Positions 1-6,551 are shown, numbered from the stretch's first letter. The stretch is 14,427 nucleotides of DNA from Megamonas hypermegale_A (GCF_030371585.1 NZ_JAUDCE010000046.1), one strand, 5' to 3'. Program-made: numbers and translations. Notes: generated from the sequence alone by a model not told the origin.

Positions 1-231
1 TGCATGAGAAATCAATACATTGAACTGTAATTTTTCACCATTAGCTTCGCGCGTTAAAAGTTCCTTTGTCTGGAGCTGATGTGCCTGCAAAAGCTGCGGA
101 TTGGCTTTTTCCACCTGTGCCTGCGCTTCAGCGAATTTGCCTTCGCGTGCCAGCTTCAATGCTTTTTCCAGTTCTGCTCTGGCATCGCCAGCCAAAGAGA
201 TAATATCAAAAGCCACTTTTTCTGTAGTCAT
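1..231 (-). CDS. PTS lactose/cellobiose-family IIA component (3' end outside window)
   Basis: This is the N-terminal 77 residues of a phosphotransferase IIA protein of the Lac family. These small cytoplasmic helical proteins accept phosphate from HPr and pass it to a IIB partner for uptake of lactose, cellobiose or chitobiose. The frame is open to the window edge. It begins MTTEKVAFDIISLAGDAR, carries an amphipathic helix with AREGKFAEAQ (residues 28-37), then LLQAHQLQTKELLTRE (47-62), and ends in VLISHA. His76 corresponds to the phosphorylated histidine of the family's HAQDH motif. The ATG is preceded by AAAGGA about ten bases upstream. The gene starts 30 bp after iolT on the same strand with no terminator seen between, so read-through from iolT is likely. 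Whether IIB and IIC follow cannot be seen. The family call is strong; the substrate is unknown. Confidence 0.85.
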   Translation of the reverse strand, partial: MTTEKVAFDIISLAGDARAELEKALKLAREGKFAEAQAQVEKANPQLLQAHQLQTKELLTREANGEKLQFNVLISHA

Positions 232-261
232 TTAAAATCGTCCTTTCCGTAAAACAATTAA

Positions 262-1659
262 TTAATTGCTGAATTCACGTCTAAATTTACGTTCGATATC
301 TTCCATCGATAATCCTTTAGTTTCCGGCATAATAAATCTGGTGAACAGAATGGACAGAATACCGATACAGCTAAAGATGTAGAATGTATGTGAAAGACCG
401 AATGTACTCATGAGTGTCGGGAATACGAGCTGAATTAAGAAGTTAGTCGTCCATAAGCAGAATGTCGTAATACCGAGAGCCGTGCCGCGCATTCTGAGCG
501 GGAATATTTCGGACATATATACCCACGTTACAGGGGATACGAAAGTCTGCTGAAAGAACAGGAATGTAACTGTAAGGCTCAATACTACATACGGCAGCAT
601 CGGCGAACCTTCCAAAATATTGGAAGCCGTACCGATAGCAGTATTGGCAAACAAGATACCGATAAGACCGATAGCAAGCATTCTGCGGCGCGTAAGTTTG
701 CGAACGAGCATAAAGCCGAGAAGCGTACCGCCTACGCTGATTGCACCGTTGGCAATATTACCGATAAGTGCCGCATCTGTGGAGAAACCGGATTTTGTCA
801 AAATCTGCGAACCGTAGAACATGATTGTATTTACACCGGTTGCCTGCTGCAATGCTGCAATACCCAGACCGATTAATAATACTTTTTTCATCCAAGGTTC
901 AGCAAAATCTTTAAACGTAACTTTCTTCTGCGAAGACTGTTCTGCCAGAAGGTCCTGAATATCGTTGAATTCGGCGATGGCTTTCGCTTCCGTTTCATTC
1001 GTAAGACGAAGCACATCCATAGCTTCAGAAGCTCTGCCTTTGGATAAGAGCCAGCGCGGCGATTCTTTGTTAAAGAACATACCGATGAACAGCAAAATAC
1101 CAGGAACGGCGGCAAGAGCTAAGATATAACGCCAAACGTGCGGGTCATGGCCGAGATTGATAGCGATAATAGCATTAACGATATAAGCCAGAAGCTGACC
1201 GGATACGATAACAAGTTCCATTAAAACGACAAGACTGCTTCGCAAATTGCCCGTCGCTATTTCCGCAAGATATGCAGGAACGATAGTGGAAGCACTGCCG
1301 ACTGCCATACCGAGTAAGAAACGGAATGCTATAATCATGGTAGCGTTGATGGACAATGCGCATCCCAAAGATGAACAGAAGAACAATACTGCCAAATAAG
1401 TCAGAGCCGGTTTACGGCCAATCATATCGGACAGGCGGCCGCTGAGCGCTGAACCGATAGCTGCACCGATACAAATAGCACTAACAACCATACCTTCGAG
1501 GGCCGGCGTCAAATTCAACTGGTCAGGCTCAGCCATGAACGGCAGCGCGCCGTTGATAACGCCTGTATCATAACCGAAGCCCAACGAAGCAAATGTTGCT
1601 GTTATCGCCATAGTCATGACTGTTCTTGAAGCATGATTATTCACATTTTGATTAGACAT
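262..1659 (-). CDS. iolT: Major facilitator sugar porter, probable myo-inositol transporter
   Basis: A 465-residue, twelve-helix membrane protein of the MFS sugar-porter family, which imports sugars or polyols by proton symport. Family signatures occur in order: FGYDTGVINGALPF (28-41) in helix 1, GRLSDMIGRK (74-83) in the loop between helices 2 and 3, ESPRWLL (199-205) before the central loop, QQATGVNTIMFYG (271-283) in helix 7, and PETKGLSMEDIE (445-456) at the C-terminus. The length is normal for the family. The myo-inositol assignment comes from the neighbours: iolH, iolI and iolG lie upstream on the same strand. The ribosome binding site is weak (AGTGAGTG about eight bases before the ATG). 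Met15 and Met17 are alternative starts, but the first keeps the usual polar N-terminus. Transport of another cyclitol or hexose cannot be excluded. Confidence 0.86.
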   Translation of the reverse strand: MSNQNVNNHASRTVMTMAITATFASLGFGYDTGVINGALPFMAEPDQLNLTPALEGMVVSAICIGAAIGSALSGRLSDMIGRKPALTYLAVLFFCSSLGCALSINATMIIAFRFLLGMAVGSASTIVPAYLAEIATGNLRSSLVVLMELVIVSGQLLAYIVNAIIAINLGHDPHVWRYILALAAVPGILLFIGMFFNKESPRWLLSKGRASEAMDVLRLTNETEAKAIAEFNDIQDLLAEQSSQKKVTFKDFAEPWMKKVLLIGLGIAALQQATGVNTIMFYGSQILTKSGFSTDAALIGNIANGAISVGGTLLGFMLVRKLTRRRMLAIGLIGILFANTAIGTASNILEGSPMLPYVVLSLTVTFLFFQQTFVSPVTWVYMSEIFPLRMRGTALGITTFCLWTTNFLIQLVFPTLMSTFGLSHTFYIFSCIGILSILFTRFIMPETKGLSMEDIERKFRREFSN

Positions 1660-1729
1660 CTGTATTCACTCACTTTTCACTCTCTAAATTCATAAAAACA
1701 ACCAAAAAATCTAAAAATTTATACTTTAG

Positions 1730-1746
1730 TTCTATACACTATAGAA
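1730..1746. repeat. Short inverted repeat upstream of iolT
   Basis: TTCTATA and TATAGAA flank a 3-base centre in the 141 bp gap between iolH and iolT. It lies about 70 bases before the iolT start. It could be a regulator site or part of an iolT promoter (TATAGT and TATAAA hexamers lie nearby), but no confident -35/-10 pair is visible. In such AT-rich DNA it may be chance. Confidence 0.3.
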
Positions 1747-1757
1747 TATTCAATAGA

Positions 1758-1789
1758 TTGGCAGCCGCAATTCATTTGGCGGCTGCCAA
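1758..1789 (-). terminator. Stem-loop after iolH, weak terminator or processing hairpin
   Basis: An 11 bp perfect stem (TTGGCAGCCGC pairing with GCGGCTGCCAA, 10-base loop) begins 12 bases after the iolH stop. On the minus strand the stem is not followed by a run of T, only TCTATTG, so termination may be partial and iolT expression reduced relative to iolH. A competing hairpin, ATTTGGC/GCCAAAT around GGCT (1774-1791), uses the same bases. Confidence 0.5.
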
Positions 1790-1800
1790 ATATTTAAAAA

Positions 1801-2721
1801 TTATTTACCGAGCAATTCGTGTTTAATGCGTTCGAGCGCCTGCGGAGCCTGTTCGTCCATTTTTTCCGGGAAGCCGAAGTACGATACGCAGGCGATGTTG
1901 TCGCCGCCTACTTTCGGTGCGTCCGGTTTTAACTGTTTATTGGCAAAATCCATTTCACGCAGTGTTTCGAAAATGCCGTCGAAATCAACTTCGCCTTCGC
2001 CCATAGCCAGATGCTGGTGAATTGTAGCATCGGCTCTGCCACGTGCATTCAAAAACGGCGGATTTAAGATATAACGGCAATCGAGCGTCTGATTGAATGT
2101 ATCAGCAAATAAAACGTGCGTCAGTTCATCGCCGGCATATTTGAGCATAGAGCGGACATCGCCTTTGCCCTGGTCATAGAAGAAGCCGTGCGGTGAGGAG
2201 TATACGTAACCGAGATTTTTGGAGCGGAACGATTTTACCATATCGCATGTTTCATTGTTCAGTTCGCAGAAATCATACGGATGGGACTGGATTTCCACGC
2301 GCAGACCTTCGCGTTCAATAATCGGCAGCAGTTCTTCCATGGAGCGGAACCACATACCATTGCAGATTTCCTGCTGATTAGGGTCGCCGGAAAGTTCCGT
2401 GTTGATTACAGGAACGCCCATATTTACAGCGATTTCAATCAGTTTTTTCCAGTTGGCTACAGCGTGCTGGCGCTGTTCTTCCGTCGGGCCGGACCAGCGG
2501 TATACGCAGATAAACGAAGAAATTTCCACGCCCGTTTCTTTCAGAGCTTTTCTGTATTCTTCTTCACATTCTTTGGAAAACAAAGGATGTTTGTAGAACG
2601 GATTGATGCGCGGATGCGGAGACTGTTCGATGTATTTGTAACCCCAGTCGGCAACTTTATGCACCATATCATTGATGCTCATCTGTTTTGCCAATACGTC
2701 AACGTCAAATGCAATTTTCAT
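1801..2721 (-). CDS. iolH: IolH-like sugar phosphate isomerase/epimerase-family TIM barrel
   Basis: A 306-residue protein of the xylose isomerase-like TIM-barrel (AP endonuclease 2) family. It resembles B. subtilis IolH as I recall it: start MKIAFD, then YKYIEQSP (28-35), YRWSGPTEEQRQ (74-85), FRSMEELLPI (125-134), ADTFNQ (206-211), RYILNPP (216-222) and HQHLAMGEGEVDF (235-247). IolH is encoded in many inositol operons but has no firmly assigned reaction; it is a soluble cytoplasmic protein, perhaps an isomerase. At THVLFADT (201-208) a Leu sits where I remember relatives having His (THVHIADT), so metal binding may be altered. It lies between iolI and iolT. GGAGG stands nine bases before the ATG. 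IolE is an alternative member of this superfamily, but its sequence as I recall it does not match. Confidence 0.75.
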   Translation of the reverse strand: MKIAFDVDVLAKQMSINDMVHKVADWGYKYIEQSPHPRINPFYKHPLFSKECEEEYRKALKETGVEISSFICVYRWSGPTEEQRQHAVANWKKLIEIAVNMGVPVINTELSGDPNQQEICNGMWFRSMEELLPIIEREGLRVEIQSHPYDFCELNNETCDMVKSFRSKNLGYVYSSPHGFFYDQGKGDVRSMLKYAGDELTHVLFADTFNQTLDCRYILNPPFLNARGRADATIHQHLAMGEGEVDFDGIFETLREMDFANKQLKPDAPKVGGDNIACVSYFGFPEKMDEQAPQALERIKHELLGK

Positions 2722-2808
2722 AATATAACCTCCATTTTATAATCAATTAATTAATGAATATGTAACCCGTACTAATTAATTTCTTATTTAATGAAAATAC
2801 TTCATAAA

Positions 2809-2836
2809 AAAGCGGCTATCTTTCGACAGCCGCTTT
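2809..2836 (-). terminator. Rho-independent terminator after iolI
   Basis: On the minus strand, AAAGCGGCT pairs with AGCCGCTTT over a 10-base loop and runs into six Ts. It lies seven bases past the iolI stop. It should end or attenuate the iolG-iolI transcript, leaving iolH-iolT to read-through or to a separate promoter. In the AT-rich gap before iolH (2722-2808) I see TATAAA 18 bp after TTACAT, but it sits almost on the ribosome binding site, so I do not call that promoter. Confidence 0.75.
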
Positions 2837-2842
2837 ACTTAA

Positions 2843-3676
2843 TCATCCAAAATATTTATTAACGAAAGCTTTTGTTACTTCGGCTGCTTTTTTAACATTT
2901 TCTTCATGGCTCATAGCGTAATATTCCGGACGGAATTCTTCGATTGTGCATACACCGTCAAAGCCGATTTCTTTGAGGGCAGCGGCAATACCTGCATGGT
3001 CTACGACGCCTTCTTCCGGCCATAAGCGTTTGTCATCGCCGCAGGAACCGAGCGGCAGGTCTTCGCAGTCATTTAAATGGTAAGCAAAGATTTTCTTACC
3101 GTCTGCTGCTTTCAGGTCTTCCAGTTTGGAGCACATTTCATGGAAATGGAATGTATCTACTGTAATGCCAACATTGTCGCGGTCAACAGCTTTTACTACG
3201 TCGTAAGCTGTGCCGAACTGGTTGATGGAGCAGTTCGGAGCGCCGCAGAATTCCAGCGAGATTTTCATATCGCTGCCGACTTTATCGGAAAGGTAGCGCA
3301 GTCTTTGTACAGCTTCTTCTTTGATTTCGCCAACCGTTTTGTCTTTTACGTCGAAAGAAGGAACTGTGATGAGCATTTTCATGCCAATAGCTTTGGAAAC
3401 TTCCATGATGAAATCAACTTCGTCGTCAATTTCCTTTTCGCCTGCAGCATCTCTCTGATTGAAGAAAATCAAAGTATTGTATGCCCACGGTTTTAAGTGA
3501 TGGTTTTTGAACCAGTCAGCCAATTCTTCTAAAGTATGTTCTTTTAAATAATCTCTAATGCAGTCGAAACGGATTTCGATATAGTCAAAACCGTATTTTT
3601 CGCACATTTCAAGGTCTGCCATTAAGGACTGGCCTTTGCATTCGAGAGCAGTTGCTTCATTAAATCCGATTTTCAT
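2843..3676 (-). CDS. iolI: Inosose isomerase IolI (2-keto-myo-inositol isomerase)
   Basis: A 277-residue TIM-barrel isomerase very close to B. subtilis IolI (278 aa), which interconverts 2-keto-myo-inositol and 1-keto-D-chiro-inositol and so lets D-chiro-inositol enter the pathway. Diagnostic stretches are MKIGFNEATALE (1-12), YDYIEI-like DYIEIR (31-36), VDRDNVGITVDTFHFH (164-179), ADGKKIFAYH (191-200) and EFRPEYY (247-253). The four metal ligands of IolI can be placed at the same numbers here: Glu142 (LEF), Asp174 (VDTFHFH), His200 (AYHLND) and Glu246 (TIEEF). TAGGAGG precedes the ATG. The gene starts 74 bp after iolG, with a LacI-type operator in the gap, and is followed by a strong terminator. 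Confidence 0.92.
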   Translation of the reverse strand: MKIGFNEATALECKGQSLMADLEMCEKYGFDYIEIRFDCIRDYLKEHTLEELADWFKNHHLKPWAYNTLIFFNQRDAAGEKEIDDEVDFIMEVSKAIGMKMLITVPSFDVKDKTVGEIKEEAVQRLRYLSDKVGSDMKISLEFCGAPNCSINQFGTAYDVVKAVDRDNVGITVDTFHFHEMCSKLEDLKAADGKKIFAYHLNDCEDLPLGSCGDDKRLWPEEGVVDHAGIAAALKEIGFDGVCTIEEFRPEYYAMSHEENVKKAAEVTKAFVNKYFG

Positions 3677-3727
3677 CGTTTTTCCTCCTAGATAAAATAT
3701 GTCTGTTATTTATGCGTTCCATTAATA

Positions 3728-3741
3728 CGTTCGCGCGAACG
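3728..3741. promoter_or_regulatory. LacI-type operator between iolG and iolI
   Basis: A perfect 14 bp palindrome, CGTTCGCGCGAACG, with the central CG step typical of LacI-family operators. On the minus strand the 16-mer TTGCGTTCGCGCGAAC (3744-3729) matches the copy over the iolG promoter at 15 of 16 bases. It begins ten bases past the iolG stop. A TATTAA hexamer follows (3727-3722), but no good -35 precedes it, so the site may be an auxiliary operator for looping or a roadblock, or may control a weak internal promoter for iolI. Confidence 0.72.
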
Positions 3742-3750
3742 CAATAGTTA

Positions 3751-4758
3751 TTATTTATAGAATTCCGGTTTTTCAACAGCAGCTTTAATCGGTTCGATTG
3801 CACCTGTCTGCTGTGCTTTTACAAGAGCGTCAGCCGTGATTGCTGCAAGGTAGCCGTCCCAAGCGTTCGGACCGCCGATAATTCCTTTTGCTGCATCGTC
3901 AACCCAAGCCTGAACTTCAGCATCGTATGCGTCTTTAAATCTTACGAAGCAGTCTGTATCAATTTTCGTGGATACTGCTGCATTTTTGCGGATTGTAGGA
4001 TAGATTGTTGCTGTAGGCATTTTAATGGAGCCGTCTTCGCAAACAACTTCGCAGTTGATATCGTAACCGAATTTGCAGTTTACGAATACTTCTACATCAA
4101 TGCAAACACCTTTTTTCGTGCGGAGGAGCATAATCTGCGGGTCTTTCAGTTCGCTGTGGGAATATTTCGTAACGCGCGGCATGATAACCTGTGCAGATTC
4201 ATATTCATCATTTACGAGCCAGTGCAGAACGTCGATTTCATGAATTGCCGTGTCATGTACTGCCATCGGAGTATTGTAGTTCGTGCCTACTTCCGGATTT
4301 CTGTGCGTGCAGTGGAGCATTAACGGTTCGCCGTATTCGCCGCTCTGGAGAGCTTCTTTAACTTTTACATAGCCGAGGTCATAACGGCGCATGAAACCGA
4401 GCTGGATTAAATGTTTGCCGGAAGCAACTTCAGCCTGTACAACTTTGAGGCAATCTTCAGCAGTCGTGCAAAGAGGTTTTTCGCAGAAAATACGTTTGCC
4501 AGCTTTAATAGCTTCTAAAAGTGCATCAACATGGGCAAAACCAGGAGTTACAATGAATACTGCCTGTACATCCGGGTCGTTGATTAACTGATTTTCATCA
4601 GTATAAACTTTTGCATTGCAGATAGCAGCTGCTTTTTTCGCGCCTTCTTCAAATACGTCGCATACTGCAACTACCTGAGCACCCTGAATTCTGTTTGTAA
4701 TTCTGGCGATATGGTCTCTACCCATTCCGCCGCAACCGATAACACCAACATTTAACAT
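3751..4758 (-). CDS. iolG: myo-Inositol 2-dehydrogenase IolG
   Basis: A Gfo/Idh/MocA-family oxidoreductase of 335 residues that oxidises myo-inositol to 2-keto-myo-inositol with NAD+, the first committed step. The N-terminal Rossmann fold shows VIGCGGMG (6-13). CEKPL (92-96) holds Lys94. HDTAIHEIDVLHWL (168-181) holds Asp169 and His173, which align with the catalytic Lys97, Asp172 and His176 of B. subtilis IolG. FMRRYDLGY (122-130), HRNPEVG (152-158) and NCKFGYDINCE (227-237) are also IolG-like, as is the end EKPEFYK. An in-frame ATG at 4773 would add five residues. I reject it because the GGAGG ribosome binding site (4771-4767) lies inside that extension, eight bases before the ATG at 4758, and because the Rossmann strand begins there. 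D-chiro-inositol may also be oxidised, given iolI next door. Confidence 0.95.
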   Translation of the reverse strand: MLNVGVIGCGGMGRDHIARITNRIQGAQVVAVCDVFEEGAKKAAAICNAKVYTDENQLINDPDVQAVFIVTPGFAHVDALLEAIKAGKRIFCEKPLCTTAEDCLKVVQAEVASGKHLIQLGFMRRYDLGYVKVKEALQSGEYGEPLMLHCTHRNPEVGTNYNTPMAVHDTAIHEIDVLHWLVNDEYESAQVIMPRVTKYSHSELKDPQIMLLRTKKGVCIDVEVFVNCKFGYDINCEVVCEDGSIKMPTATIYPTIRKNAAVSTKIDTDCFVRFKDAYDAEVQAWVDDAAKGIIGGPNAWDGYLAAITADALVKAQQTGAIEPIKAAVEKPEFYK

Positions 4759-4766
4759 TAGAAATT

Positions 4767-4771
4767 CCTCC
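4767..4771 (-). promoter_or_regulatory. Ribosome binding site that fixes the iolG start
   Basis: GGAGG lies eight bases upstream of the ATG at 4758 and overlaps the upstream in-frame ATG at 4773. This makes the downstream ATG the likely start. Confidence 0.8.
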
Positions 4772-4821
4772 ATTTCAATTACTTGTAAATATTTCTAAAA
4801 TTTATTGTTTTTATTTTTATC

Positions 4822-4836
4822 TGTATTTCGTTTACA
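4822..4836. promoter_or_regulatory. Possible catabolite (cre-like) site in the iolG leader
   Basis: On the minus strand, TGTAAACGAAATACA resembles the CcpA-type cre pattern: TG, AA and CG are in register and TGTA/TACA form the ends. It mismatches the stricter consensus in its right half. It lies six bases after the -10 of the iolG promoter, a position where repression would be effective. B. subtilis iol genes are known to be under CcpA control. The call is weak. Confidence 0.3.
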
Positions 4837-4841
4837 AATAT

Positions 4842-4870
4842 AATATACCATAATGTTCACGCGAACGCAA
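4842..4870 (-). promoter_or_regulatory. Sigma-A promoter for iolG with overlapping LacI-type operator
   Basis: On the minus strand, TTGCGT (4870-4865) and TATATT (4847-4842) are 17 bp apart. The operator half-sites GTTCGCG and TGAAC (palindrome 4854-4867, one core mismatch) cover the -35 and most of the spacer, so bound repressor would exclude RNA polymerase. The implied leader is about 80 bases. The operator copy near 3735 shares 15 of 16 bases with TTGCGTTCGCGTGAAC here. Confidence 0.75.
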
Positions 4871-4990
4871 GTGCTATTTTAAAATTTTTGGGCATGTTTT
4901 GGTTGTTTTTTTATCTTTTTTCCTTGTATATATCCCAAAAATCAATTCTGTTTATTATAAATACATCTTGCTATAATCATATTAAATATT

Positions 4991-5000
4991 GCGTGCACGT
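4991..5000. promoter_or_regulatory. Possible degenerate third operator after the lacI-type gene
   Basis: TTGCGTGCACGT contains the palindrome CGTGCACG with TTGCGT as in the two good operators, but lacks the GTTC/GAAC arms. It lies just past the stop of the regulator gene. This is a low-confidence site. Confidence 0.2.
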
Positions 5001-5005
5001 TTTTC

Positions 5006-6034
5006 TTAAATATTATACTTATTCTTTATGACGATTTCCGTATATAGGCAATCTTTTTCCGGCTCTTTATTATCGAACAGCTTGCGGAATAAAACCATGA
5101 CCGACTGATATCCCTGCGTATATGCATCCTGTCCGATTAAAAAATTTATCGTCCCCTCCATAAGCCAGTATATATTTTCCTGAATGAAGTCATTGGCAAT
5201 GATTTTTATATCCGCGCTTCTGCCGGCAGTCTTTATCGCCTCACAAACGCCCAGAACTCCTGAACCGGTTATGTAAATGCCCTTTATCTTCGGATACTGC
5301 GTCAGCACTTCTTCCGTGATTTTTTCCGCTACCCAGTTGTCATCATAGGCAAAACGCATTCCCAGATATTCGACCTCCGGATACGATTTTTCCAGCTCCT
5401 GCACAAAACCTACCGCTCTGTTTTTCAACGACAGATTTTCGCCGTAACCGGATATGACGATTATCTGACCCTTGCCGCCGATAATTTCGCCCATAAGACC
5501 GGCCGCCGTCTGCCCGCTTCTTTTCGTATCCTGTCCGACAAAACACAATCGGTCCGTTTCTTCCACATCGGAATTGAACGTTACAATCGGTATATGGTAT
5601 TCATGAATGAATTTATTGATTATCTGCTTTAAATAACTGTCTTCCGACGGCGATAATGCAATGCCGCTTACTTCTTCACTGCGCATCTGCTCCATTATTT
5701 CCACAACCTGACCGGCGCTTACTTTGTCAATCTGTCTGATGTCCACCGTAGTGCCCAGACTTTCAACTTCCTTCTTCGCCGCTTCCAGCCCCTTTAAGAC
5801 CTCCTGCATAAACGGCGTCCGTGCCGATTGCAGTATAACGCCGATTTTCAGATTTTTCTTCGCCATAGCAAGCGCCCTGCCCGCACGGCTCGGCTGATAA
5901 CCCAACTCTTTGGCTATCTTTTTTATCTTCTGTTCCACTTCCGGTCTGATGCGTCCGCGGTTGTTGAGCGCCCTATCCACTGTACCGCGCGATACACCCG
6001 CCATATCCGCAATCTGTTGTAATGTAACAGCCAT
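5006..6034 (-). CDS. LacI-family transcriptional regulator, probable inositol regulator
   Basis: A 342-residue LacI/GalR-family DNA-binding protein. The N-terminal helix-turn-helix is at 4-23 (TLQQIADMAGVSRGTVDRAL). The hinge is at 46-57 (YQPSRAGRALAM), with Leu55 aligned to the minor-groove leucine of LacI. From 62 onward, LKIGVILQSARTPF begins a periplasmic-binding-protein-like effector domain of the ribose-binding type (Peripla_BP_4-like). ALSPSED, ITGSGVLGVCEA and ANDF match that fold. The recognition helix reads TVDRAL rather than the common TVSRVL. It lies directly upstream of iolG, and two operators with a central CG step sit at iolG and iolI, so I infer that it controls iolG-I-H-T. 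The effector is probably an inositol or keto-inositol but cannot be read from sequence. It has its own strong promoter. Confidence 0.88.
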   Translation of the reverse strand: MAVTLQQIADMAGVSRGTVDRALNNRGRIRPEVEQKIKKIAKELGYQPSRAGRALAMAKKNLKIGVILQSARTPFMQEVLKGLEAAKKEVESLGTTVDIRQIDKVSAGQVVEIMEQMRSEEVSGIALSPSEDSYLKQIINKFIHEYHIPIVTFNSDVEETDRLCFVGQDTKRSGQTAAGLMGEIIGGKGQIIVISGYGENLSLKNRAVGFVQELEKSYPEVEYLGMRFAYDDNWVAEKITEEVLTQYPKIKGIYITGSGVLGVCEAIKTAGRSADIKIIANDFIQENIYWLMEGTINFLIGQDAYTQGYQSVMVLFRKLFDNKEPEKDCLYTEIVIKNKYNI

Positions 6035-6068
6035 ATTATCACTTCCTTTGATTTATTTGGTTAACTTT

Positions 6069-6097
6069 ATTATAGTTTCTATGATAATATGTTGCAA
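6069..6097 (-). promoter_or_regulatory. Sigma-A promoter of the LacI-type regulator gene
   Basis: On the minus strand, TTGCAA (6097-6092) and TATAAT (6074-6069) are separated by 17 bp and lie about 35 bases before the ATG. The same two hexamers and spacing form the iolR promoter. No copy of the GTTCGCGCGAAC operator is seen here, so autoregulation is not evident. Confidence 0.75.
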
Positions 6098-6109
6098 GTT
6101 TGAAGAATT

Positions 6110-6147
6110 GTTCATTTTTCTTTTGAACGGTCAAAAGAAAAACGAAC
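6110..6147. repeat. Long hairpin upstream of the regulator promoter
   Basis: A 17 bp stem with one mismatch and a 4-base loop (ACGG). The inner 12 bp, TTTTTCTTTTGA against TCAAAAGAAAAA, are perfect and the outer GTTC/GAAC also pairs. It opens the gene-free stretch 6110-6610. Its TTTTTCTTT core recurs in the hairpins at 6417-6507 and 6552-6588, so these look like related dispersed repeats rather than ordinary terminators. Confidence 0.7.
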
Positions 6148-6157
6148 CAAAAATCAC

Positions 6158-6218
6158 TTAAAGGTATAACAGGCTCTAATTACTAAAGTAATAATAGCCT
6201 GTAAAAAAGACCTTTTAA
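6158..6218. repeat. Nested inverted repeat
   Basis: An outer pair TTAAAGGT/ACCTTTTAA (one extra T) encloses ACAGGCT/AGCCTGT, which encloses ATTACT/AGTAAT. This could fold as one interrupted hairpin on either strand. It abuts a further pair, AACGTTTCG (6217-6225) with CGAAACGTT (6286-6294). No coding frame or known RNA family is recognised here. Confidence 0.55.
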
Positions 6219-6312
6219 CGTTTCGCTATCGCTGCACTGGTCAAGCCTTCGTGACTTTTCTATAAATACAGACGGTACAACGGCTCGAAACGTTTGGAAT
6301 TTGGCTCGAGCC
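6217..6312. repeat. Inverted repeat pair and GGCTCGA palindrome
   Basis: AACGTTTCG at 6217-6225 is the exact complement of 6286-6294, enclosing 60 bases. Just beyond, GGCTCGAGCC (6303-6312) is a perfect 10 bp palindrome whose GGCTCGA also occurs at 6282-6288. The stretch 6313-6389 shows no evident gene or structure. Confidence 0.4.
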
Positions 6313-6389
6313 TTCTGTTTCCTGCTAGAACTTAATTTGAGCTGTTAATACTAAAATTCGCCAGTCATGCCAAAACTTTCATCCATATT

Positions 6390-6520
6390 AGAGTATTTTC
6401 ACGGTAGCTTTAGCTATTAAAAAGAAAAAGATTTAGATATGATTTTAGTTTAAATGTTTGAGCGAAGCGAGTTTTTAAACGTTATATCTAAATCTTTTTC
6501 TTTTTAAAGTGAAAATCTCT
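6390..6520. repeat. Large palindromic element with a perfect 24 bp stem
   Basis: Bases 6417-6440 are exactly complementary to 6484-6507 (24 bp, core AAAAAGAAAAAGATTTAG). Inside, GTTTAAA (6448-6454) pairs with TTTAAAC (6474-6480). Outside, AGAGTATTTTCAC (6390-6402) pairs with GTGAAAATCTCT (6509-6520) with one bulge. The centre holds GAGCGAAGCGAG. The whole 131 bp can form one long cruciform or RNA hairpin. No T-run follows on either strand in terminator fashion. It looks like a non-autonomous palindromic repeat. Confidence 0.65.
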
Positions 6521-6551
6521 TATGGGCTACGAACCCAAGCGTTTTCTTTTT

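Noticed and set aside
255..268. Perfect AT palindrome CAATTAATTAATTG at the iolT stop codon.
   Set aside because: It is built only of AATT repeats, overlaps the stop codon, and a similar AATTAATTAAT run occurs near 2745. Likely low-complexity chance.
1699..1709. CAACCAAAAAA, a 10/11 match to the IolR half-site upstream of iolT.
   Set aside because: A single match to a degenerate A-rich motif in AT-rich DNA is expected by chance, and there is no second box in phase.
2281..2742. A 153-codon plus-strand frame opposite iolH.
   Set aside because: It is an antisense shadow. The Phe-rich composition is typical of the complement of a well-coded gene.
4759..4773. Five-residue N-terminal extension of IolG from the ATG at 4773.
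   Set aside because: The GGAGG ribosome binding site lies within it and the Rossmann fold starts at the next ATG.
6526..6540. GGGTTCGTAGCCC on the minus strand resembles a tRNA T-arm, suggesting a tRNA remnant or attachment site.
   Set aside because: The loop lacks the invariant A58 and no acceptor, D or anticodon arms are nearby. It belongs to the repeat block.
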